Positions 1 to 8,975 of a stretch of 64,000 nucleotides of DNA are shown piece by piece. The position numbers and the translations under genes were made by a program. The DNA is taken from contig NZ_JHXK01000019.1 in assembly GCF_000621745.1 (NCBI RefSeq), positions 62,001 through 126,000 on the forward strand. The letters run 5' to 3'. Positions within the stretch are counted from its first letter, which is position 1, and every line of letters starts with the position of its first letter. Under the pieces are notes generated by a model. The model ran no database searches. It worked only from the letters and a program-made list of their open reading frames with translations, and was not told the origin of the DNA. The DNA is from Clostridium beijerinckii HUN142 (GTDB lineage Bacteria; Bacillota; Clostridia; Clostridiales; Clostridiaceae).

Positions 1-6
1 ATGTAA

Positions 7-34
7 TGTATAAATTGTAATTACATTATATACA
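7..34. promoter_or_regulatory. Quasi-palindromic candidate operator upstream of the first small gene
   Basis: A perfect 10-bp palindrome, TGTAATTACA (16-25), lies inside outer arms TGTATA (7-12) and TATACA (29-34). It sits about 25 bp before the start of a small ribbon-helix-helix protein gene. Such proteins often bind palindromes in their own promoters, so autoregulation is an inference. The window edge cuts off the rest of the promoter. Confidence 0.35.
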
Positions 35-56
35 GTATGTGGGATGGGGGGATACG

Positions 57-242
57 ATGAAAGATGCTACCATAATGCTCAGGGTTACAACGGAACAGAA
101 GCTAGCCATAAAGAGAATGGCCAGAAAGCAAGGGATGACTATTACAGAATTCATGCTATTTAATATGATGAAATCGATTAGTAAATCTGAATTATCTGAA
201 ATAAATGGAGAGATTGACTTAAATTTAGAATCTAAAAGATAG
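57..242 (+). CDS. Small ribbon-helix-helix-like protein (61 aa)
   Basis: The protein begins MKDATIMLRVTTEQK and contains a strand followed by two helices (IKRMARKQGMTITEFMLF). This is the pattern of Arc/MetJ-type ribbon-helix-helix DNA-binding proteins and of antitoxin/CopG-like proteins. The ATG at 57 is chosen over an in-frame GTG at 39 because the G-rich ribosome-binding site at 46-51 lies just before 57. No toxin gene is adjacent. The next gene downstream encodes a ParM-like actin, so a role in regulating or assisting that segregation cassette is possible but not shown. Confidence 0.65.
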   Translation: MKDATIMLRVTTEQKLAIKRMARKQGMTITEFMLFNMMKSISKSELSEINGEIDLNLESKR

Positions 243-476
243 TCAATTGAGCTTGAGTTTTATTTACTTGTATATAAAGTATGGACAAGCAATACGATGT
301 ACAAAAGTATTTAATTGCCTAAGGTAATAGTAGTATGATAGCTATATAAACTACGCACAAAGGAATATTAATGGAGAAACATTTCATAAGGATAAATAAT
401 TTTTAGAAAACAGTGGTATAAACGCCATAAAAAGATATTCAAATAGAATGTAAAAGCAAAAAAGGGGGATTAAAAA

Positions 477-1370
477 ATGAGAATCAGTGCAGATATAGGC
501 TACAATACAACAAACTTTATTGGACATAATATAGAAGGCTCCTTTTCATCGACCGTAAAAGAAAAGATGCACGAATTGGAGACAGCTAAATATACAGTTG
601 AGTACAATAATAAAACATATTTAATTGGTAATGATGATGGTTTTACCAGTATTGAACATTCAAGAGATAAGGATATTATATTTCATATTTGCTTATATAC
701 AGCCATAGCAGCTACAATGAGTTCCACAATAGATAACAATGTAAGAGTTATAACTGGACTTCCGGCTCAATTTTTTGCAGAACAAAAGAATTCTTTGATA
801 AGAGCTCTTGAAAATAGACGAGTGTTTATGAAGCTTAATGGAGAAAATAGAAGTTTTACTATTACAAAAGTAATCGTATTTCCTCAATCGGCAGGATTAT
901 TTTTATATGATAAATCACTAGTAGAAAAGGATACTCTAGTAGTAGATATAGGTGGTGGTACATTAGACATAGCATATATGAGCAATGGTCAATTTAAAGA
1001 AGGTAGAACATATCCACTAGGAGTAAATCCCACATATGATGTGCTTTTACAAGAGTTAACCAAGTATGGAGTAAACTATTCTAATCGTATGAAGGCAGAA
1101 CAAATAATTGCAGATAAGGCTATATTTGTAGAAGGCAAGGAAGTAAACGTAAGTAAAGATATTGACAATGTATTAAGTTTGAGAGCGGGAGAAATAATAA
1201 ATGCTATAAAACAGGCATTTCCAGAGCAATCAAAGTATTCGAGATTTGTTTTTATAGGCGGGGGAGCCTTATTGCTTAAAAGTTATTTGAGCGACTACAG
1301 AGTGTTGGACGATGCACAGATGATTAATGTAAAGACGTATGACATAATAGGTAAGAGTAAGAATGTGTAA
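477..1370 (+). CDS. parM: ParM/StbA-like actin-family segregation protein
   Basis: This 297-aa protein has the nucleotide-binding motifs of the actin/Hsp70 fold as arranged in ParM-type proteins: an N-terminal phosphate-1 loop (SADIGYNTTNF), a central phosphate-2 loop (VVDIGGGTLDIAYM) and a C-terminal adenosine motif (FIGGGALLLKSYL). ParM proteins form filaments that push plasmid copies apart by way of a ParR adaptor and a parC centromere. A strong GGGGG ribosome-binding site lies at 463-468. The gene overlaps the next small gene by 8 bp, as expected for a parMR pair. Chromosomal location suggests an integrated plasmid or phage remnant, or a domesticated cassette. The family assignment is confident; a present-day segregation role is not established. 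Confidence 0.85.
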   Translation: MRISADIGYNTTNFIGHNIEGSFSSTVKEKMHELETAKYTVEYNNKTYLIGNDDGFTSIEHSRDKDIIFHICLYTAIAATMSSTIDNNVRVITGLPAQFFAEQKNSLIRALENRRVFMKLNGENRSFTITKVIVFPQSAGLFLYDKSLVEKDTLVVDIGGGTLDIAYMSNGQFKEGRTYPLGVNPTYDVLLQELTKYGVNYSNRMKAEQIIADKAIFVEGKEVNVSKDIDNVLSLRAGEIINAIKQAFPEQSKYSRFVFIGGGALLLKSYLSDYRVLDDAQMINVKTYDIIGKSKNV

Positions 1371-1629
1371 AAAGATAAAAACCACAATTACTTTAGCTCC
1401 CCATATTAAGGAATTTGCATCTAAAGAAGCCAAGTCTCTTGGTTTAGATTTTTCAGCATATATAACTGTGCTAATAGCTGAAAAAATGAGAGGAAATATG
1501 ATACCTTCAACTATTAAAAAAATTAGTGATGATAAAGTTGATGAGGCAGCTATAGATATAGATGTAAAAGAATCTATAAAAATAGACAGTGATCAGGAAA
1601 ATGAGATTGATAGATTGTTGCAATGGTAG
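1363..1629 (+). CDS. ParR-like ribbon-helix-helix adaptor protein (88 aa)
   Basis: The N-terminal 45 residues (KKIKTTITLAPHIKEF, then ASKEAKSLGLDFSAYITVLI) fit a ribbon-helix-helix DNA-binding domain. The remaining acidic tail (KVDEAAIDIDVKES, ENEIDRLLQW) could be the filament-binding segment. Size and position overlapping the end of the ParM-like gene match ParR, which binds parC and caps ParM filaments. The start ATG lies inside the parM reading frame, suggesting translational coupling. A rho-independent terminator follows at once. I did not find an obvious iterated parC-like repeat array in the 234 bp upstream of parM. Confidence 0.7.
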   Translation: MCKKIKTTITLAPHIKEFASKEAKSLGLDFSAYITVLIAEKMRGNMIPSTIKKISDDKVDEAAIDIDVKESIKIDSDQENEIDRLLQW

Positions 1630-1631
1630 AG

Positions 1632-1659
1632 AACAGATGAATTTTTTCATCTGTTTTTA
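1632..1659 (+). terminator. Rho-independent terminator after the parMR-like pair
   Basis: A 10-bp stem, AACAGATGAA/TTCATCTGTT, is followed by a run of five T. It begins 3 bp after the parR-like stop codon. Confidence 0.85.
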
Positions 1660-1898
1660 TCATCAACAAAAAATATAAGTTTATAGCTGATGGATTATAG
1701 AAATTTATATGAAATGTATGTGACATTTTACAAAAAGTAAAGGAACTAATACAATTGGACGCTCTTAATATGTATAATAATAATTAAGTATTGGTGAAAC
1801 ATAGCTTTTATTAGAATAAATATTATATTTACTATATAATATAAACTAATTTAAAATATTTATTATAGATATAACTTGTTTAAAGAGGGAGTGAGAAT

Positions 1899-2372
1899 AT
1901 GGAAGTTGTTTTGGAGCAGTTTATTTCATCAGATAAACCTAAGAGAATTAGTAACATACTTCAAAAGATTTCAATTATTTTTTTGGTAGTTGCATTAATG
2001 ATTGTTTTTGCATCACCAATAATTGGAATAGCATTAGGAATAGTAGCATTAATATTTTTTGTTGGAAGCTATTTTATGTATATTGATTATGAGTATGAGT
2101 TGTATAATGGCGATATAACAATAACTAAGGTTTACAATGCAAGCAGAAGAAAAATTGCGCAAAAGATTAGTAGAGATGACGTGAAAAAAGTATATCCTAC
2201 AGAGAGAAAAAATGCTCTTAAGAGCGGTGTGGAAGCGTATTATAATACTAACATAAATGGATTAAAGATTTATACTTTTGAATTGAACAATAAAAAAATA
2301 ATACAATTAGCATTAAATGAAGAACTTGAGAAAATAGTTAAGATAATTTACGTTCAAAAAATGACATTTTAA
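1899..2372 (+). CDS. Small membrane protein of unknown function (157 aa)
   Basis: The start is supported by GAGGGAG about 8 bp upstream. Residues about 24-45 and 47-70 form two hydrophobic segments, probably a membrane hairpin. A soluble C-terminal region of about 85 residues is rich in Tyr, Lys and Asn (YEYELYNGDITITKVYN, SRDDVKKVYPTER). The layout resembles clostridial DUF6106-type proteins, a tentative comparison from memory. It stands alone between terminators, so context gives no function. Confidence 0.7.
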   Translation: MEVVLEQFISSDKPKRISNILQKISIIFLVVALMIVFASPIIGIALGIVALIFFVGSYFMYIDYEYELYNGDITITKVYNASRRKIAQKISRDDVKKVYPTERKNALKSGVEAYYNTNINGLKIYTFELNNKKIIQLALNEELEKIVKIIYVQKMTF

Positions 2373-2390
2373 AAATAGAGTATAGCGGAT

Positions 2391-2432
2391 AAGTGTGTTC
2401 CTTAAAATTATTAAAGGGAATACACTTTTTTT
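2391..2432 (+). terminator. Rho-independent terminator
   Basis: AGTGTGTTCC pairs with GGAATACACT (one G-T pair) across a 14-nt loop and is followed by seven T. It ends the membrane-protein transcript and isolates it from the sucrose operon. Confidence 0.85.
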
Positions 2433-2643
2433 CATTTCCAAAGGATTAATTATTTTAAATATAGATTTAGCTTTATAATAAATAATATAAGTGGGAACAG
2501 TACCACAAGGTTAAGAGTCACTTTTTTTCATATTATAACATACATAGATTAAGGTATAGAGTTGATTATATTTAAATAAATACTTGATGAATAGTAAGGA
2601 ATAGAAGAAAAATTAAAAAGCTATTAATTGCATGAAAAAAATA

Positions 2644-2696
2644 TTGACACGCTACATGTGGAACTGGTATCATATGATTGTGAAAACGATTTTTAA
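2644..2696 (+). promoter_or_regulatory. Sucrose operon promoter with downstream cre/LacI-type operator
   Basis: A consensus -35 TTGACA (2644-2649) is followed after 18 bp by TATCAT (2668-2673). The sequence TGTGAAAACGATTTTTA (2679-2695) has the central CG and flanking A/T symmetry of LacI-family operators and fits the CcpA cre consensus with about one mismatch. It lies at or just after the expected start of transcription, so binding by ScrR, CcpA or both would block transcription. The hexamers are read directly; the binding protein is inferred. The rest of 2433-2643 shows only weak hairpins. Confidence 0.65.
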
Positions 2697-2723
2697 AGTA
2701 AAACAAATTAGGAGGGTACATTA

Positions 2724-4079
2724 ATGAAAGAACAACTAGTGGCAAAAGAAATTCTAGAGCATATTGGCGGAAAAGAAAATATAAAATCATTAGAACATTG
2801 TGCAACTAGATTAAGGCTTATACTTAATGATAAGGAAAAGATAAATGAGAAAGCCATTGAGAATATTGATGGCGTGAAAGGACAATTTTTTGCAGCAGCG
2901 CAATATCAAATAATTCTTGGAACAGGATTTGTAAATAAGGTTTATGATGTTATAGTTGGACAAAATTCTGATTTGGTAACTGGAAATAACAAAGAGGAAG
3001 CGTATAGTCAAATGACATTAATCCAAAAAATATCTAGAACTTTTGGAGATGTATTTGTACCTATAATACCAGTATTAGTCGCAACAGGTTTGTTTATGGG
3101 GTTAAGAGGCCTTTTAACCAATCTAGGAATCCAAATGAATGAAAATTTTATTCTCTTTACACAAGTATTAACAGATACTGCTTTTGCATTTTTACCAGCG
3201 TTAGTTGCATGGTCAACGATGAAAAAGTTTGGAGGGACACCAGTAATAGGCATAGTAATAGGATTAATGCTTGTATCACCGAGTTTGCCAAATGCTTATG
3301 CTGTGGCAGCAGGAACAGCAACTCCGATTAATCTAACTATATTAGGATTAAGTATTCCTGTTGTTGGATATCAAGGATCTGTATTGCCAGCATTAGTTTT
3401 AGGAATTATTGCAGCTAAAACTCAAAAGGCACTTAAGAAAGTAGTTCCAGATGTATTAGATTTAATAGTGACACCATTTATTACATTATTATTTTCAATG
3501 ATATTGGGATTATTAATAGTTGGGCCAATTATGCATAATGCAGAACAATTAATATTTGGAGCTATTAAAGGATTTATGGGCCTTCCATTTGGATTAGGTG
3601 GACTAGTTGTTGGTGGCGTGCATCAACTTATAGTTGTTACTGGAGTTCACCATGCATTAAATGCTTTAGAAGTTGAATTACTATCAAGCACAGGAAAAGA
3701 TGCATTTAATGCAATGATAACTTGTGGTATTGTAGCACAAGGTGCTGCAGCTTTAGCAGTAGCATTCAAAACAAAAGATAAAAAGAAACGTTCATTATAC
3801 ATTTCATCAGCGATTCCAGCATTTTTAGGCATTACTGAACCAGCAATATTTGGTGTGAATTTAAGATTTATAAAACCTTTTATATTTGGATGTGCAGGAG
3901 GAGCCGTTGGTGGAATGCTTTCAGGAATACTTCACCTAGCAGGCACCGGAATGGGTATTACAGCATTACCAGGTATGTTATTGTATGTGGGCAATCTTGG
4001 AGGGTACATTTTAGTTAATGCTATAGCTATAGCAGTTGCTTTTTGCTTAACATTCTTCTTCTTTAAGGCAGAAGAATAG
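2724..4079 (+). CDS. scrA: Sucrose-specific PTS transporter, EIIBC
   Basis: This 451-aa membrane permease imports sucrose and phosphorylates it to sucrose-6-phosphate. The N-terminal EIIB domain (about 1-85) carries the phosphorylated Cys26 in EHCATRLRL. The EIIC domain (about 105-450) has many transmembrane helices and the motif VHHALNALEVELL. No EIIA domain is present, so phosphate must come from another PTS EIIA protein. The start has a good AGGAGG at 2711-2715. It is the first gene of scrA-scrR-scrB-scrK; the order and enzyme set match the operon reported in C. beijerinckii. Confidence 0.93.
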   Translation: MKEQLVAKEILEHIGGKENIKSLEHCATRLRLILNDKEKINEKAIENIDGVKGQFFAAAQYQIILGTGFVNKVYDVIVGQNSDLVTGNNKEEAYSQMTLIQKISRTFGDVFVPIIPVLVATGLFMGLRGLLTNLGIQMNENFILFTQVLTDTAFAFLPALVAWSTMKKFGGTPVIGIVIGLMLVSPSLPNAYAVAAGTATPINLTILGLSIPVVGYQGSVLPALVLGIIAAKTQKALKKVVPDVLDLIVTPFITLLFSMILGLLIVGPIMHNAEQLIFGAIKGFMGLPFGLGGLVVGGVHQLIVVTGVHHALNALEVELLSSTGKDAFNAMITCGIVAQGAAALAVAFKTKDKKKRSLYISSAIPAFLGITEPAIFGVNLRFIKPFIFGCAGGAVGGMLSGILHLAGTGMGITALPGMLLYVGNLGGYILVNAIAIAVAFCLTFFFFKAEE

Positions 4080-4111
4080 AAATAAGAAAATAATATTCAG
4101 ATGTATTATAG

Positions 4112-4151
4112 ATAGATTTAGTAGGTATAATTTTATCTGCTAAATCTATCA
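4112..4151 (+). other. Stem-loop between scrA and scrR
   Basis: A 14-bp stem (4112-4125 with 4138-4151, one G-T pair) lies between scrA and scrR but has no following T tract. It is more likely an mRNA-processing or stability element that keeps scrA message abundant relative to distal genes than a full terminator. A TATAAT at 4232-4237 could give scrR a second start of transcription, but no good -35 accompanies it. Confidence 0.55.
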
Positions 4152-4269
4152 AGTTATATAAAATTCTCTTTTATGTATTAGTATATATATACGTTTATAA
4201 GTTATCTTTTCAATAATATGTAGGAATGATATATAATAATATTTATATAAAACATATATGGAGGATAAT

Positions 4270-5262
4270 ATGGATCGAAAAGTCACAATTCAAGATATTG
4301 CTAATATGGTCAATGTTTCAAAGAGTAGTGTTTCTAGATACTTGAATAATGGATATGTGAGCGAAGAAAATGCTAAAAAGATAAAAGAAGCGATTGAAAA
4401 GACCGGATTTGAAACTAATTTTTTTGCAAAGAGATTAAAGACTAAAAGAAGTGGGTTAGTTGGAATTGTAATTCCTAGAATTGATTCTGTTACAATAGGC
4501 AAGGTGTTAACTGGTATCAATAAAAAGTTAATGGAAAATGATTATCAAGGAATTATTTTGATCAGTGAATTGGATATAGAAAAAGAGTTAGCGAATATTA
4601 ATAGCCTTTATCAGCAAGGGGTTGATGGAATAATTATTAATTCTATGGCTATTACTAAAAAGCATATTCAATTAATTAGTAAGCTTAGTATTCCAACTAT
4701 ATTTACAGGACAAAAAAATGAATTTACTAATTATATAAAAATAGATGATTATGAAGCAGGGAAAATCCTTGGAAGTTACTTTAAGTCTAAAGGACATACA
4801 AATATAGTATTTTTAGGAGTGAATGAATGGGATATAGCGGTGGGAGTGGATCGTAAAAACGGATTCATTGATGCTGTAAAGAAAGATAATCCAGATTGTA
4901 ATGTCCAATTTGTTGAAACTGATTTTTCATTTACTAATGCATATAGTAAGGCTAGCAAGGCGTTAGAGTATAGGCCGACAGCAATAGTTTGTGCAACTGA
5001 TAATATTTGTCTAGGAGTGCTTAGATACTTGCATGAAAATAATATTAAGGTTCCAGAAGAAATTTCGGTAGCTGGATTTGGAGGATATGACATAGGAAGT
5101 GTTTCATACCCTACACTTACGACAGTAGCTTTTGATTATGAATTAATCGGTATAAAAGCAGCTCAAGGAATCCTGGATTTAATAGAGGGAAAAGAGTTAG
5201 AAGAGAATAAAGATACTTCCTTGAAGCTAATAGAAAGAGAAAGTGTGGGTGGGATTAATTAA
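4270..5262 (+). CDS. scrR: LacI-family sucrose operon repressor
   Basis: The N-terminal helix-turn-helix (VTIQDIANMVNVSKSSVSRYLN) is typical of LacI/GalR proteins and is followed by a periplasmic-binding-like sensor domain (GLVGIVIPRIDS, TAIVCATDNICLGVLRYL). The start is placed at 4270, not the in-frame ATG at 4258, because the GGAGG at 4260-4264 lies between them. The length is then 330 aa, normal for the family. It probably senses sucrose-6-phosphate or fructose and binds the CG-centred site near 2688. Position inside the operon implies autoregulation. Confidence 0.9.
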   Translation: MDRKVTIQDIANMVNVSKSSVSRYLNNGYVSEENAKKIKEAIEKTGFETNFFAKRLKTKRSGLVGIVIPRIDSVTIGKVLTGINKKLMENDYQGIILISELDIEKELANINSLYQQGVDGIIINSMAITKKHIQLISKLSIPTIFTGQKNEFTNYIKIDDYEAGKILGSYFKSKGHTNIVFLGVNEWDIAVGVDRKNGFIDAVKKDNPDCNVQFVETDFSFTNAYSKASKALEYRPTAIVCATDNICLGVLRYLHENNIKVPEEISVAGFGGYDIGSVSYPTLTTVAFDYELIGIKAAQGILDLIEGKELEENKDTSLKLIERESVGGIN

Positions 5263-5283
5263 ATTAATAGGAGAAGAGGAAAG

Positions 5284-6741
5284 ATGCCAAACCCAAAATC
5301 ATACCAGGAAATAAACCAAAAATTAAATAATTATTACAGTAATAAAGAAACGAGTAGATGGCAAAACAACTTTCACATTGAGATGCCATTTGGTTTGATC
5401 AATGACCCAAATGGATTAAGTTATTACGACAATAAGTTTCATATATTCTATCAATGGAATCCATTTGGATGTGAGCATAAAACAAAGCACTGGGGATTAG
5501 TAACAACAACCAATTTCATTAACTTTACTAAGCCCAAAATAGCGTTAAAACCACAAGATTGGTTTGATAGAAATGGATGCTATTCAGGTTGTGGATTGGT
5601 TAAAGATAATGAGTTAAAGTTATACTACACAGGAAACGTAAAAGGTACAAATGGTGAAAGAGAGTCATATCAGTGCTTAGCCACTTATCATAAAGATGGA
5701 ATAATAGATAAATATGGAGTAATTATAGACAAACAGCCAAACGGATATACATCTCACTTTAGAGATCCATATGTATTTATAGAAGATGACACTTATTACA
5801 TGATATTAGGTGTTCAAAGTGAAGATTTAAAAGGAAGAGCTTTAATTTATGAATCAATAGATTCAGTTAAATGGAGCTTGCTTGGTGAGTTAAAGACAGA
5901 TATGAAGGACTTTGGATACATGTGGGAATGTCCCAATATAATAAGTATAAGTAAAGGCAAACATGCATTTATATTTTCACCACAAGGTTTAGAAAAAGAA
6001 GAATTGAAAAATCAAAATTTATATCAGTCAGGATATGTAATTGGTGAGCTAGATATAAAGAGCGTTGAGTTGAAAAATCATAGTAGATTTAAAGAATTAG
6101 ATATGGGATTTGATTTTTATGCTCCACAAATATTTAAGCATAATGGTGAGAATATAATGATTGGATGGATCGGAATGCCAGATAGGGACTCTGAATATCC
6201 GACATATAAGCATGGATGGATGTATTCACTAACTATGCCTAGAGTTTTAGAGTATAAGAATAATATTCTTTACCAAAGACCTCTTGATGAAATGATGAAT
6301 TTAAGGAAAAATCAATTAATAAATATTAAAGGTTTAGCTTCTAATAGCTATAATTTGGCTTTAAATTCACGCTCGGTAGAAATAGAGTTGAATTTGGAAA
6401 TTAACGGTGTTGAATCTACAGAAATTAAATTTAAATTTAATGATGAATCGATATCAATAATTTATGATGTCATGAAACAAATATGCCTAGTTGATAGAAG
6501 TAATATGGGAATTGGTGGAAAGGGGATAAGAAAATTTAAATTAAAAGCTTCGCAAGAATTAAAATTGAATGTATTTATTGACAATTCGGTGATGGAAATA
6601 TATTATCAAGATGGATTAGAAGTAACAACATTAACATATTACCCTAAGAGTGAAGGATTAGAACTTCAAATAAGAAATGATAGCAAAATTACAATTAATG
6701 AGCTAAATATATGGAACTTAAGGAGTGTGAAGTATGAATAA
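5284..6741 (+). CDS. scrB: Sucrose-6-phosphate hydrolase (GH32)
   Basis: This cytoplasmic 485-aa enzyme splits sucrose-6-phosphate into glucose-6-phosphate and fructose. It shows all three GH32 signatures: the nucleophile Asp41 in NDPNG, the transition-state stabiliser Asp161 in FRDP, and the acid/base Glu215 in WECPN. A beta-propeller domain is followed by a C-terminal beta-sandwich from about residue 340. No signal peptide is present, fitting an intracellular phosphorylated substrate. AGGAGAAGAGG precedes the start. Its end overlaps scrK by 8 bp. Confidence 0.94.
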   Translation: MPNPKSYQEINQKLNNYYSNKETSRWQNNFHIEMPFGLINDPNGLSYYDNKFHIFYQWNPFGCEHKTKHWGLVTTTNFINFTKPKIALKPQDWFDRNGCYSGCGLVKDNELKLYYTGNVKGTNGERESYQCLATYHKDGIIDKYGVIIDKQPNGYTSHFRDPYVFIEDDTYYMILGVQSEDLKGRALIYESIDSVKWSLLGELKTDMKDFGYMWECPNIISISKGKHAFIFSPQGLEKEELKNQNLYQSGYVIGELDIKSVELKNHSRFKELDMGFDFYAPQIFKHNGENIMIGWIGMPDRDSEYPTYKHGWMYSLTMPRVLEYKNNILYQRPLDEMMNLRKNQLINIKGLASNSYNLALNSRSVEIELNLEINGVESTEIKFKFNDESISIIYDVMKQICLVDRSNMGIGGKGIRKFKLKASQELKLNVFIDNSVMEIYYQDGLEVTTLTYYPKSEGLELQIRNDSKITINELNIWNLRSVKYE

Positions 6742-7672
6742 TAATGTTTTTTGCATTGGAGAACTTTTAATTGATATGGTTTGTGTAGATAATAAAGGTT
6801 TAAAAAATGGAGAGAAATTTGAGAAAAAAGCAGGTGGAGCACCAGCAAATGTAGCGGCGAGTATTTGTAAATTAGAAGGTAATGCTTATTTTTTAGGACA
6901 AGTAGGTAATGATTTTTTTGGTAAGCATTTAGTTGAGTTGCTAAAAAGCTTGAATATAAATACTGAGATGACCGTAGAAAGAGGAAGTACAACAATTGCA
7001 TTAGTTGGAATTGATGCAATTGGTGAACGTAACTTTGACTTCCTAAGAGGTAGTGATGGGGAATATTCGTTTGATAATATAGATTTATCGAAGATAAGTA
7101 ATTCAGATATAATTCATTTTGGGTCTGCAACGGGATTTTTAGAGGGAGAGTTAAAAAAGACATATTTTAAACTATTAGAATATGCGAAATCTAATAACAT
7201 ATATGTATCATTTGATCCTAATTACCGCGATGCACTAATCACTCAAGACAAGTTAGAGTTGTTTGTTGAGGATTGTGTTAAATTCTTGAGATATAGTAAC
7301 TTTACGAAACTAAGTGATGAAGAATTATATTTAATAACAAAAGAAAAAGATATAGAAAGCGCTGTTAACAAGTTACATGAAATTGGAGTTAAGGTTGTAA
7401 CAGTTACTTTAGGGTCTAAGGGCACATACTTAAGTGTTAATGGAAAGAATGAAGTAATACCATCTATAGAAATTAAGCAAGTAGATTCCACTGGTGCAGG
7501 AGATGCATTTGTTGGAGCTGTATTAAGACAGGTATCTGATATTGATGACAAAAAGAGTATAAGTTTTGATAGATGGAAAGAGATAGTTTCATTTGCAAAT
7601 AAGGTAGGGGCGATAACATGCACGAACTACGGTGCTATAGCTTCAATGCCGACACTAAATGAATTAAATTAA
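6734..7672 (+). CDS. scrK: Fructokinase (PfkB/ribokinase family)
   Basis: The 312-aa protein phosphorylates the fructose released by ScrB to fructose-6-phosphate. It has the N-terminal family signature (GGAPANVAASICKLEG) and the C-terminal ATP/anion-hole motif DSTGAGDAFVGAVL with the catalytic Asp. It starts inside the last codons of scrB, indicating translational coupling, and a strong terminator follows. Confidence 0.92.
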   Translation: MNNNVFCIGELLIDMVCVDNKGLKNGEKFEKKAGGAPANVAASICKLEGNAYFLGQVGNDFFGKHLVELLKSLNINTEMTVERGSTTIALVGIDAIGERNFDFLRGSDGEYSFDNIDLSKISNSDIIHFGSATGFLEGELKKTYFKLLEYAKSNNIYVSFDPNYRDALITQDKLELFVEDCVKFLRYSNFTKLSDEELYLITKEKDIESAVNKLHEIGVKVVTVTLGSKGTYLSVNGKNEVIPSIEIKQVDSTGAGDAFVGAVLRQVSDIDDKKSISFDRWKEIVSFANKVGAITCTNYGAIASMPTLNELN

Positions 7673-7691
7673 GCCGAGTTAGATGAATTCA

Positions 7692-7735
7692 TATATAGAA
7701 GGGAGATATTTTAAATATATCCCTTCTATATTTTT
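7692..7735 (+). terminator. Terminator of the sucrose operon
   Basis: ATAGAAGGGAGATAT pairs with ATATATCCCTTCTAT around a short AT loop and is followed by five T. Confidence 0.9.
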
Positions 7736-7886
7736 GGATTTTTATTTGATTATTGAATATAAGTTGATAGCGATGAGTATGAAACTTATGATTTTATATT
7801 TTTATTATATGGTAGAATGTTGAGAAAGGAACATGTATAATATTAAAAATCTTTAGTTAAGAAAATTTATGATGGGAGCATTACAA

Positions 7887-8336
7887 ATGGTTGATTTTCT
7901 AAAAATTGCAAAAGAGGAAGCTAAGATGGCAATGAAAAAAGGAGAGATTCCAGTAGGAGCAGTAATTGTATTGGATGATAAAATAATAGGAAGAGCTCAT
8001 AATCTAAAAGAAACCTTAAATGATAGTACCGCTCATGCTGAGATTTTAGCGATTAAAGAAGCTTCAAAATTTATTGGAGATTGGAGATTAAATAGAGCTG
8101 AAATGTATGTGACATTAGAACCTTGTCCAATGTGTGCGGGTGCGATAATTCAAAGTAGAATATCTAAAATATATATTGGAACATTTAATAAAGATATGGG
8201 AGCTTGTGGTTCAGTAATTGATGTTACGAATAATAAATGGTTAAATTCCTTTGTAAGTACTAAATGGTTATATGATAAAGAGTGTTCTGATATCATGTTG
8301 GAGTTTTTCTGTAGTAGAAGAAATAAGTATAAATAA
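7887..8336 (+). CDS. tadA: tRNA-specific adenosine deaminase
   Basis: TadA converts A34 to inosine in tRNA-Arg(ACG). The 149-aa protein has the zinc deaminase residues HAE (His50, Glu52) and PCPMC (Cys80, Cys83). The ATG at 7887 is preferred to that at 7869 because GGGAG (7874-7878) is correctly spaced before it and the protein then begins MVDFLKIAKEEA as the family does. A terminator follows, so it is probably a single-gene unit. In clostridia tadA commonly lies near tRNA-Ser, SRP RNA and dnaX. Confidence 0.93.
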   Translation: MVDFLKIAKEEAKMAMKKGEIPVGAVIVLDDKIIGRAHNLKETLNDSTAHAEILAIKEASKFIGDWRLNRAEMYVTLEPCPMCAGAIIQSRISKIYIGTFNKDMGACGSVIDVTNNKWLNSFVSTKWLYDKECSDIMLEFFCSRRNKYK

Positions 8337-8406
8337 ATTATAAAATATATATTAAGTTAAGAATGGAATTAATTTTTAAATTTATTCCAATATAGAAATA
8401 AACTTT

Positions 8407-8446
8407 GCACTTTAAATCTTAAAAATAGTAGATTTAAAGTGCTTTT
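8407..8446 (+). terminator. Terminator after tadA
   Basis: A perfect 13-bp stem, GCACTTTAAATCT/AGATTTAAAGTGC, is followed by four T. Confidence 0.88.
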
Positions 8447-8538
8447 CATATTTAAAGAGATTAGTAAAGATATAGGTAGTTAGTGAGAGCCAATCGGAAA
8501 TATGGAGAATAAAACCACATTTTTGGAATATTATGAAG

Positions 8539-8587
8539 TTGAGATATGAAAATAAATATGATATAGTAATAGCAACTGGTCAGACCA
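8539..8587 (+). promoter_or_regulatory. lrgAB promoter with GntR/LldR-type operator
   Basis: TTGAGA (8539-8544), a 17-bp spacer and TATAGT (8562-8567) form a good sigma-A promoter. TGGTCAGACCA (8577-8587) is an 11-bp inverted repeat at the expected transcription start. It fits the TNGTNNNACNA consensus of LldR/FadR-subfamily GntR regulators. A regulator of exactly that subfamily is encoded at the end of the same gene group (10302-10973), so autorepression is the likely model. Confidence 0.75.
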
Positions 8588-8624
8588 CTATACCAATAAT
8601 TTTTACATAAGAGGTGATTTTTAG

Positions 8625-8975
8625 TTGAAGTATTTAAAACAGTTAATGATTATTCTAATATCATATTTTTTAGGAACAATAGTACAAGTAGTTTTTAAAT
8701 TACCTATACCAGGCACAGTTTTAGGTCTTATTTTTCTTTTCTTGTCACTATATTTTGGAATTGTTAAAGTTGAGATGATTGAAGATATATGTGAAGTATT
8801 AATATCCCATATGTCATTTTTGTTTATTCCAGCTGGAGTAGGGTTAGTGACATCATTTCAAGCAATTAAAGGTAAGATTGTACCTTTTTCTGCTATAGTT
8901 GTTATTTCCACATTTGTAGTTTGGATTGTGACTGCCTACGTTGTTAAATTTTTAAGGAAGGTGACTTCGAAATGA
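8625..8975 (+). CDS. lrgA: LrgA/CidA-family holin-like membrane protein
   Basis: This 116-aa protein has four hydrophobic segments and the family hallmarks (LGTIVQVVFKLPIPGTVLGLIFLF and LFIPAGVGLV, each a short part of the conserved region). The family is linked to murein hydrolase export, autolysis and, in some firmicutes, pyruvate or lactate uptake. The start is TTG at 8625, supported by AAGAGGTGA at 8609-8616. It overlaps lrgB by 4 bp (ATGA). Confidence 0.88.
   Translation: MKYLKQLMIILISYFLGTIVQVVFKLPIPGTVLGLIFLFLSLYFGIVKVEMIEDICEVLISHMSFLFIPAGVGLVTSFQAIKGKIVPFSAIVVISTFVVWIVTAYVVKFLRKVTSK

Noticed and set aside
1660..1898. parC-like centromere after the ParM/ParR-like genes
   Set aside because: I saw AT-rich sequence but no iterated repeat. 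parC normally lies upstream of parM, where I also see no clear array.
2487..2535. Second terminator or antiterminator site before scrA
   Set aside because: Only GTGG/CCAC and AGTG/CACT short pairings are present, and no BglG/SacY-type antiterminator sequence is recognised.
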